DNA of 12,699 nucleotides, from assembly GCA_964292695.1 (NCBI GenBank), contig CAXYWB010000069.1, forward strand, positions 1 to 12,699, written 5' to 3'. A model generated the notes under the pieces. The model searched no databases. It had not been told where the DNA came from and saw nothing but the letters and a program-made list of their open reading frames with translations. A program made the position numbers and the translations under genes. Origin of the DNA: UPXZ01 sp018055865 (GTDB lineage: Bacteria > Bacteroidota > Bacteroidia > Bacteroidales > Paludibacteraceae). Of this stretch, positions 6,887-12,699 are shown in pieces (the first letter of the stretch is position 1; each line of letters begins with the position of its first letter).

Positions 6887-8017
6887 TTACGTCGTTTTTA
6901 AGGCATTTTCGAATTTTGCCAGAAAGAGATCGGCATCATTTTTCGACAATGACAGAGGAGGAAGAAGCCGGATTATGTTTGTTCCGCTGGCTCCGGTGAA
7001 TACTTTCTGTTCGAAAAGCAATTTCCGGCGAAGTTCTTTTACAGGTGTTTCCATTTCAATTCCAATCATCAGCCCTGAGCCGCGAACTTCCTTTATTCCC
7101 GAAAATGCCCGCAATTTTTCAATCAGATAAGCACCTGTATTAGCGGCATTTTCAATCAGATTTTCTTCTCTCATTACATCCAACACGGCAATAGCAGCCG
7201 TACAGGCCAGATGGTTGCCTCCGAAGGTAGTTCCAAGCATACCATGCTTCGGCTGAAACATCGGACTTATCAGCACTCCGCCAACGGGGAATCCATTTCC
7301 CATTCCTTTGGCTGTAGTAATGATGTCGGGGCGAATGCCGGCATACTGATGAGCAAAAAATTTTCCGCTTCGTCCGTAACCGGATTGGATTTCATCCAGA
7401 ATCAGTACAGTTCCCGTATCGGAACATTCCTTGCGCAACTCTTGTAAAAAGTTCACATCCGGTATGCGGATACCGCCCACTCCCTGAATCCCTTCAATGA
7501 TTACGGCGCAAACATCTTTGTTTTTCAGAACTTTCCGTACGCCTTCGATATCGTTCAGGGGCAGAAATTCTACTTCAGGTCCGTCATTTACAGGTGCAAC
7601 GATGGAAGGATTATCGGTCATTCTTACTGCTGCTGAAGTGCGACCGTGAAAAGCCTTTCCGAAAGCCACCACTTTTTTCCTTCCGGTATGAAACGAAGCC
7701 AGTTTCAGTGCATTTTCATTGGCTTCGGCTCCCGAATTGATCAGAAATAACGAAAAGTCTTCGTAACCGGAAGCTTTACCCAGTTTATAAGCCAGTTCTG
7801 CCTGCAACGAATTTTGTACGGAGTTGGAGTAGAATGCCAGCTTTTCCATTTGCTGAGTCATCTTCTCAATGAAGTAAGGATGTGAGTGACCTATGGAAAT
7901 GACTGCATGACCGCCGTACATATCCAGATACTCATTTCCTTCATTATCATAAGTATAACATCCTGTTCCTTTTGTTACTTCGATATCAAAAAGGGGATAT
8001 ACATCAAATGGTTTCAT
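6887..8017 (-). CDS. argD: Acetylornithine/N-succinylornithine aminotransferase (class III, PLP-dependent)
   Basis: This enzyme transfers an amino group from glutamate to N-acylglutamate semialdehyde in arginine synthesis. In Bacteroides fragilis the pathway is known to run through N-succinyl rather than N-acetyl intermediates, so the acyl group here is open. Class III aminotransferase features are all present (numbered from the ATG at 8017): SGAEANENALKLA (95-107) for cofactor phosphate binding, LILDEIQSGYGRSG (205-218) with the Asp that contacts the pyridine nitrogen, and the Schiff-base Lys237 in TTAKGMGNGFP. At 376 residues the length is typical. A GTG at 8023 would add two residues, but the ATG at 8017 gives the MKPFDVYPLFD start that relatives show, so I prefer it. 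No other arginine gene is in view. A -7 promoter lies about 30 bases upstream, and the gene probably heads the argD-barrel-rsfS-ftsH transcript. Confidence 0.93.
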   Translation of the reverse strand: MKPFDVYPLFDIEVTKGTGCYTYDNEGNEYLDMYGGHAVISIGHSHPYFIEKMTQQMEKLAFYSNSVQNSLQAELAYKLGKASGYEDFSLFLINSGAEANENALKLASFHTGRKKVVAFGKAFHGRTSAAVRMTDNPSIVAPVNDGPEVEFLPLNDIEGVRKVLKNKDVCAVIIEGIQGVGGIRIPDVNFLQELRKECSDTGTVLILDEIQSGYGRSGKFFAHQYAGIRPDIITTAKGMGNGFPVGGVLISPMFQPKHGMLGTTFGGNHLACTAAIAVLDVMREENLIENAANTGAYLIEKLRAFSGIKEVRGSGLMIGIEMETPVKELRRKLLFEQKVFTGASGTNIIRLLPPLSLSKNDADLFLAKFENALKTT

Positions 8018-8045
8018 GCGCACTAAAAACTTGTTTTATGGACTG

Positions 8046-8053
8046 CAAAAGTA
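8046..8053 (-). promoter_or_regulatory. -7 element upstream of argD
   Basis: Read on the minus strand this is TACTTTTG, an exact match to TAnnTTTG. Transcription would begin about 20 bases before the ATG at 8017. I see no good -33 partner at the expected spacing, so the call rests on the -7 box and on its place just past the htpG hairpin. Confidence 0.5.
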
Positions 8054-8079
8054 GTGAAAAAATAGGGATAATGAAAGAG

Positions 8080-8113
8080 GCTTCCTGAATAGCCCGCAGG
8101 AGAATCAGGAAGC
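8080..8113 (-). terminator. Hairpin terminator after htpG
   Basis: A perfect 9-bp inverted repeat (GCTTCCTGA at 8113-8105 and TCAGGAAGC at 8088-8080 on the minus strand) encloses a 16-base loop with a small CC/GG stem. It begins nine bases past the htpG stop codon. The tail on the minus strand, CTCTTTCAT, is only moderately U-rich; the longer T run (8115-8123) is on the + strand side, where no gene reads into it. Confidence 0.65.
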
Positions 8114-8121
8114 TGTTTTTT

Positions 8122-10182
8122 TTACATCAATTCCACGCTTCTTTTCACAAATTTGGCCAGCGCTTCCCCTTTCAGCATATTGTTGGCCAGCAGTGCCAGG
8201 TCAATCAACTGCCGAACTTGTTTGTTATCCGCAGCATAGGCTCTGTAAACATTCTTTTTGTTTTCGGTAAGTTCGTCAATTTTCTTCTGCAGACTTTCCA
8301 GTTCTTCTTTTTCTTCTGATGAAATTTCTTCGTCCTTTTTGCCTTTATGACTATCCTTGAGACTTGTCTGACGATTTTTCATTTCTCCAAGTTGGGCGTT
8401 GAAGGGTGCTGTTTCGGCTTCCGTGGCTGTTTCTTCTTCGCTCACCAGTTTTTCTATCAGCGGATGAGCTGTGTTAATCACCAGATTGAAGCTGTCTGGC
8501 ATTTCGCCGTAGAAACTCATCATACCACCTCCCTGCATTGCCGACATGTCTTTCATGCGGCGCATAAACTCATTCTGAGTCACGAAAACGGGATTTGCTG
8601 TAGGAGCAAGTTGCTCAAAAGTGACTATGAAATTGGCTTTCTCGATGGTTGGAATCTGGCTTTCGAAAACCGAAACAAGAGCATTGCGTTGTTCCTCGTT
8701 CAGGGCAACACTTCCGGTATTTTCTTTTTGAATCAACTTGTCTATCACATCGCTGTCCACACGTACGAAACGGGTTTTCTCCGATTTTTGTTCCAGTTGA
8801 CTGATGGCATGAACATCCAGCTGGCCATCCATAATCAGCACATCGTAACCCTTTGCTTTTGCATCTTCCACGTAGGTGTATTGCTCATCTTTGTTTGTTG
8901 CGTACAGATAAATCAGGTTATTTTCTTTGTCTGTTTGCTCCGCTTTGGTCAATTCTTTGTATTCTTCCAGTGTAAAATACTTCCCGTCAACATTTTTAAG
9001 CAAAGCAAATTTCTCGGCGCGTTCGTAGAATTTCTCATCACTCAGCATTCCGTATTGGATAAAGAGCTTCAGATCGTCCCATTTCTGCTCAAACTGAGGC
9101 CTGTCTGATTTGAAAATATCGAACAGGCGGTCGGCCACTTTTTTGGTAATGTGAGCCGAAATTTTCTTTACATTGCTATCGCTCTGCAGGTAGCTGCGTG
9201 ATACGTTAAGCGGAATATCCGGTGAGTCGATTACGCCGTGTAGCAGAGTCAAATACTCCGGAACGATGTTTTCCACGTGATCGGTCACGAAAACCTGATT
9301 GCTGTATAGCTGAATTTTGTTTCGTTGAATATCAATGTTGTTTTTTATTTTCGGAAAGTAAAGTATACCGGTCAGATTGAACGGATAATCCACGTTCATG
9401 TGAATATGGAAAAGTGGTTCGTCCATAGTCATCGGATACAGTTCATGATAGAATGAACTGTAATCTTCATCTTTCAGGTCAGCCGGTTTGCGTGTCCAGG
9501 CCGGTTTGGTGTTGTTGATGATGTTATCCTTATCAGTTTCAACATCTTTGCCGTCTTTCCATTCTTTCTTTTTGCCAAACGCGATTTCAACAGGCAGGAA
9601 TTTGCAATATTTGGTTAGTAGTTCCTGTATTTTACTTTCTTCCAGAAAGTCTTTGTTCTCATCGTCGATATGCAAAACGATATCGGTTCCCCGTTCGGAT
9701 TTTATAGTATCTTCCAGTATGTATTCGGGGTCACCTTTACATGACCAATGTTGTGCTGCAGCACCTTCTTTGTACGATTGGGTGAAAATTTCCACCTTTT
9801 CGGAAACCATAAATGCGGAGTAGAAACCAAGTCCGAAATGTCCGATGATGGCTTGCGCGTCGTTTTTGTATTTTTCCAGAAAGTCGCCCGCACTCGAAAA
9901 AGCAATCTGATTGATGTAACTATTCACTTCGTCAGCTGTCATCCCAAGTCCCCGGTCGCTCACGGTTAGTGTTTTTTTCTTTTTGTCGATACTGATGCGA
10001 ATGGTCAAATCGCCCAGTTCGCCTTTGTATTCGCCCACTGCGGCCAGCGTTTTCAACTTTTGTGTTGCGTCCACAGCATTCGATACCAATTCACGCAGAA
10101 AAATCTCATGATCACTGTATAAAAATTTCTTGATTACGGGGAAAATATTGTCACTCGTTACCCCAATGTTTCCTTTTGCCAT
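8122..10182 (-). CDS. htpG: Molecular chaperone HtpG (HSP90 family)
   Basis: HtpG is a homodimeric ATP-driven chaperone in the cytosol that remodels client proteins with DnaK. The 686-residue sequence has the GHKL ATPase motifs near the N-terminus: LRELVSNAVDA (29-39, with catalytic Glu31 and Mg-binding Asn35), the ATP-lid DRGLGM (76-81) and GHFGLGFYSAF (114-124). The middle domain carries the catalytic Arg329 in PLNVSRSYLQSD. The C-terminal third includes a highly charged stretch with coiled-coil character, roughly the 50 residues beginning about 95 from the end, then the dimerisation end. This length and charged insert fit Bacteroidota HtpG as I recall it, longer than the ~624 residues of E. 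coli HtpG. It is transcribed away from zwf across a 219-base gap and ends at its own hairpin. No CIRCE element is visible upstream, so any heat-shock control is not the HrcA type. Confidence 0.97.
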   Translation of the reverse strand: MAKGNIGVTSDNIFPVIKKFLYSDHEIFLRELVSNAVDATQKLKTLAAVGEYKGELGDLTIRISIDKKKKTLTVSDRGLGMTADEVNSYINQIAFSSAGDFLEKYKNDAQAIIGHFGLGFYSAFMVSEKVEIFTQSYKEGAAAQHWSCKGDPEYILEDTIKSERGTDIVLHIDDENKDFLEESKIQELLTKYCKFLPVEIAFGKKKEWKDGKDVETDKDNIINNTKPAWTRKPADLKDEDYSSFYHELYPMTMDEPLFHIHMNVDYPFNLTGILYFPKIKNNIDIQRNKIQLYSNQVFVTDHVENIVPEYLTLLHGVIDSPDIPLNVSRSYLQSDSNVKKISAHITKKVADRLFDIFKSDRPQFEQKWDDLKLFIQYGMLSDEKFYERAEKFALLKNVDGKYFTLEEYKELTKAEQTDKENNLIYLYATNKDEQYTYVEDAKAKGYDVLIMDGQLDVHAISQLEQKSEKTRFVRVDSDVIDKLIQKENTGSVALNEEQRNALVSVFESQIPTIEKANFIVTFEQLAPTANPVFVTQNEFMRRMKDMSAMQGGGMMSFYGEMPDSFNLVINTAHPLIEKLVSEEETATEAETAPFNAQLGEMKNRQTSLKDSHKGKKDEEISSEEKEELESLQKKIDELTENKKNVYRAYAADNKQVRQLIDLALLANNMLKGEALAKFVKRSVELM

Positions 10183-10216
10183 ATTGTTAAAGTTTTTTTA
10201 AGTTGAATGGTTGTAT

Positions 10217-10269
10217 GGTGTTTTATTTCGGGCAATAATTGTAATTCCAATTCAAACCATTAAAACACC
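10217..10269. promoter_or_regulatory. Nested dyads in the htpG-zwf divergent intergenic region
   Basis: A perfect 9-bp inverted repeat, GGTGTTTTA (10217-10225) and TAAAACACC (10261-10269), flanks 35 bases. Inside it lies a second dyad, AATTG (10237-10241) and CAATT (10248-10252). The region is about 35-85 bases upstream of htpG and 130-185 upstream of zwf. No exact TAnnTTTG box occurs on either strand in this gap. A regulator site or cruciform is possible; nothing in the sequence proves it. Confidence 0.35.
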
Positions 10270-10401
10270 GCATCTCTTTTTTACAAAGAAAGTGCCACGA
10301 ACCTGCAAAATGACAAAATGGCAGATTTAGCGTAGTTCTTTCTGTATTGCCGACGAAAGGTAAACATTTATGTTAAAAACTTGTTATAAAAAAACAATCA
10401 C

Positions 10402-11952
10402 ATGAGTATAATGGACGAAAAAAAAAATAAACTGAGTAAAGGTTCTGTTGAGGGGCAGGCATTGGTTATTTTCGGAGCTAACGGCGATCTTTCGAACCGG
10501 AAATTATTGCCAGCCATATTCCAGCTTCATATCGACGGATTATTGCCTGAAAAATTTCTGGTAATAGGCTGCGGGAGTGACGAAAAGGATGAGAAAACCT
10601 TCAGGAAAGAGGTAGGGGAGCGTTTGCAGATTTTTGCAAAGGAGAATGTGGAAAGTAACCCCGATAAATTCGCGACTTTCAGCCAAATGCTTTATTATAG
10701 AACTGTTAATAATAAGAAGAAAGAGGATTTTGAAGCATTGAAAAAATATGCTTATACACTGACTGCCAAGGCTGGCGTTCCACCAAATTTTATTTATTAT
10801 TTTTCAATACCGCCTTTTATGTATGAGGTGGTAAGCCATCATCTGGTAAGCTACGGGCTGAATAAGGAGGACGACGGGTGGAAAAGAATTATTGTAGAAA
10901 AGCCTTTTGGTTACAGTTTTGACTCGGCCGTGGAATTGGACAAAAAACTCCACGAAGGGTTTCAGGAACATCAGATTTACCGTATTGACCATTATCTGGG
11001 CAAAGAAACGGTGCAAAATATTATGGTAACCCGCTTTTCCAATGGTTTTTTCGAACCGGTGTGGAATCGCAGTTACGTGGACAGAGTGGAAATAACGGCA
11101 GCAGAGAAAATTGGTGTTGGCGATAGGGGAGGCTATTACGAATCATCGGGAGCCTTGCGAGATATGATTCAGAATCACTTGTTGCAGGTACTTGCTATTG
11201 TGGCTATGGAGCCGCCGGCTGTGTTCGATTCGGATTCTATTCGTAATGAGACGGTTAAAGTGTTGCAGGCATTACGACCCATCAAACCGGAAGAAGTGGA
11301 AAAATACGTGGTTCGCGGTCAATATTCGGAAGGAAAACGACGTGGAGAAACACTCCCGGCCTATCGCGACGAGAAAGATGTGGCTGCCGACTCGGCAACC
11401 GAAACTTTTGTAGCCCTGAAACTTTACGTGGACAACTGGCGATGGAGCGATGTGCCATTTTACATTCGAAGTGGAAAAAATCTACCGGTTCGGGTTACTG
11501 AAATTGTAATTCATCTGAAACCTGCGCCACTTCAGCTTTTCAAACAACGATGCGCCACCCGGCAAACAAACATGATAATTCTCCGCATCCATCCGGATGC
11601 CGGCATTGCTATCGATTTCGGAATGAAAATACCCGGTGCGGGCTACAAAGTGCAGAATGTAAATATGGATTTCCATTATTCGGATTTGGTGAAGTCGAAA
11701 ATACCCGAAGCCTACGAGCGACTTCTGGTCGATTGTATGACAGGAGATTCGACCCTTTACGCCCGTGCCGATGCGGTACATGCAAGCTGGAAATTTGTGG
11801 ATTCGATACTGAACGCATGGAATGAAAATACTGAAATTCCACTGTATTTATATCCGGCCAATACATGGGGACCCGGGGAAGCCGACGCACTTTTCGGTGA
11901 TAAGCGAATAAAATGGCTGGATCAGTGTGATAAATTTTCATGCGAAATTTAA
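10402..11952 (+). CDS. zwf: Glucose-6-phosphate 1-dehydrogenase
   Basis: Zwf oxidises glucose-6-phosphate to 6-phosphogluconolactone and reduces NADP+ (or NAD+), the entry step of the oxidative pentose phosphate pathway in the cytosol. The 516-residue protein has the N-terminal dinucleotide fold with GANGDLSNRKLLPAIF (25-40), the EKPFG substrate segment (166-170), the active-site signature RIDHYLGKE (194-202) and the catalytic base His259 in MIQNHLLQ. Length is normal and all key residues are present. ATG codons at 10402 and 10411 are both possible starts; I keep the first, and the difference is three residues ahead of a lysine-rich lead. pgl follows after 18 bases, so the two form an operon. 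Cofactor preference cannot be fixed from sight, and I saw no exact -7 box upstream. Confidence 0.97.
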   Translation: MSIMDEKKNKLSKGSVEGQALVIFGANGDLSNRKLLPAIFQLHIDGLLPEKFLVIGCGSDEKDEKTFRKEVGERLQIFAKENVESNPDKFATFSQMLYYRTVNNKKKEDFEALKKYAYTLTAKAGVPPNFIYYFSIPPFMYEVVSHHLVSYGLNKEDDGWKRIIVEKPFGYSFDSAVELDKKLHEGFQEHQIYRIDHYLGKETVQNIMVTRFSNGFFEPVWNRSYVDRVEITAAEKIGVGDRGGYYESSGALRDMIQNHLLQVLAIVAMEPPAVFDSDSIRNETVKVLQALRPIKPEEVEKYVVRGQYSEGKRRGETLPAYRDEKDVAADSATETFVALKLYVDNWRWSDVPFYIRSGKNLPVRVTEIVIHLKPAPLQLFKQRCATRQTNMIILRIHPDAGIAIDFGMKIPGAGYKVQNVNMDFHYSDLVKSKIPEAYERLLVDCMTGDSTLYARADAVHASWKFVDSILNAWNENTEIPLYLYPANTWGPGEADALFGDKRIKWLDQCDKFSCEI

Positions 11953-11970
11953 AAATAAAAATAAAGAACG

Positions 11971-12699
11971 ATGCTTTACAACAGAACCCACATAAATCCA
12001 GAGCCCGAATCGGTTGCCGAATCGGTTGCCAGGCTCATAGTATCAAAAGTAAAACAGAAAGAAAGTACATCGGAGCACTTCAATCTTGCTATTTCGGGTG
12101 GAAACACACCGAATATACTTTTCGAATTGTTGGCCAATGAATTTGCCGGGCAGTTTGACTGGAATACGCTGCGGATTTTTTGGGTAGATGAGCGCTGCGT
12201 GGACCCCACAGACAAGGAAAGTAACTACGGAAATGCACATAAGATTCTGTTGAAAAACGTACCTATGCCACCCGAAAATATTTTTAATATACGGGGCGAC
12301 AACGATCCTTCGGCCGAAGCAATGCGTTATCGGGAGGTACTTAAGAAAGTATTGCCCGAGAAAGACGGATTTCCGGTTTTTGATCTGATTCTGCTCGGCA
12401 TGGGCGACGATGGTCATACTGCATCCATTTTTCCGGATAACCTGGAATTGATCCACACCGCCGAAACCGTAGAAGTAGCTGTGCATCCTCACAGCGGGCA
12501 GCACCGCATTACCCTCACCGGCAATGTGATATGCAATGCTAAGCAAGTGGTTTTTTTGATTACCGGCGACTCCAAAGCCGAAATACTGGAATCTATCCTG
12601 AACGAAAAGGGAGATTTTGAAAGGTTCCCGGCCTATTATATCCTGTCGGGTTGCGAAGCAGAGCTTTATCTGGATTATGAAGCTGCCGAGCGATTGTAG
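11971..12699 (+). CDS. pgl: 6-phosphogluconolactonase
   Basis: Pgl hydrolyses 6-phosphogluconolactone to 6-phosphogluconate, the second step after Zwf, preventing build-up of the reactive lactone. The 242-residue protein is a DevB-type lactonase of the glucosamine-6-phosphate isomerase fold: the phosphate loop ISGGNTP (41-47), WVDERCV (71-77), KESNYG (82-87) and the active-site segment GMGDDGHTASIFP (143-155). Length matches the family. The TAG stop ends at the last base of the window, so the gene is complete. It lies 18 bases behind zwf and is surely co-transcribed with it. The next pathway gene, gnd, is not seen on either side of this pair within the window; it could follow beyond the right edge. 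The ATG at 11971 gives a normal N-terminus. Confidence 0.96.
   Translation: MLYNRTHINPEPESVAESVARLIVSKVKQKESTSEHFNLAISGGNTPNILFELLANEFAGQFDWNTLRIFWVDERCVDPTDKESNYGNAHKILLKNVPMPPENIFNIRGDNDPSAEAMRYREVLKKVLPEKDGFPVFDLILLGMGDDGHTASIFPDNLELIHTAETVEVAVHPHSGQHRITLTGNVICNAKQVVFLITGDSKAEILESILNEKGDFERFPAYYILSGCEAELYLDYEAAERL

Noticed and set aside
8021..8023. GTG start for argD
   Set aside because: The ATG six bases later gives the N-terminus expected for the family; the GTG adds only Met-Arg.
8347..9108. 253-residue + strand reading frame inside htpG
   Set aside because: It is antisense to a strongly conserved HSP90 gene, rich in Phe/His/Cys as expected of a mirror frame, and has no recognisable domain.
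10183..10401. CIRCE heat-shock operator upstream of htpG
   Set aside because: The TTAGCACTC/GAGTGCTAA arms are not present; the dyads seen have other sequences.
12043..12546. 167-residue minus-strand reading frame across pgl
   Set aside because: It is antisense to an intact 6-phosphogluconolactonase and has no promoter or domain pattern.

Overview
This window looks like ordinary chromosomal DNA from a Bacteroidota bacterium, most likely order Bacteroidales. Three things point there. Proteins such as the ArgD-type aminotransferase, HtpG, the NHRD-type acyltransferase and the CdsA/FtsH pair resemble Bacteroidales forms from memory. Several genes have a Bacteroidota-style -7 element (TAnnTTTG) upstream. 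Start codons lack obvious Shine-Dalgarno sequences. Genus cannot be fixed from the window alone.

Layout. Positions 2-598 hold the C-terminal part of a radical SAM/SPASM protein cut by the left edge. A short repeat-bearing gap with a promoter follows, then a small membrane protein of the DUF4395 family (775-1212, + strand). It converges on a long minus-strand block and is separated from it by a 14-bp perfect hairpin that can terminate from both sides. In transcription order the minus-strand block is htpG (HSP90); then argD, an outer-membrane-type protein, rsfS and ftsH; then cdsA and a PlsC/PlsB-like acyltransferase. A directional terminator follows ftsH and a good -7 promoter precedes cdsA, so the lipid genes probably form their own unit. 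Another hairpin and a -7 element separate htpG from argD. Diverging from htpG on the + strand is a zwf-pgl operon whose last stop codon is the last base of the window.

How the genes fit together. zwf and pgl are the first two steps of the oxidative pentose phosphate pathway and supply NADPH. CdsA and the acyltransferase belong to phospholipid synthesis. FtsH and HtpG handle membrane and cytosolic protein quality control, and RsfS silences ribosomes under poor nutrition. ArgD serves arginine synthesis. The 250-residue outer-membrane-type protein between argD and rsfS is the least understood gene.

I found no mobile element, CRISPR array, tRNA, rRNA or defence locus, and nothing amounting to a new multi-gene system. 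No gene-free stretch exceeds about 220 bases. The best leads are small: a pair of competing inverted repeats in the ftsH leader, nested dyads between htpG and zwf, an unusual HX5D spacing in the acyltransferase, tandem short repeats near the left edge, and the unknown outer-membrane-type protein.
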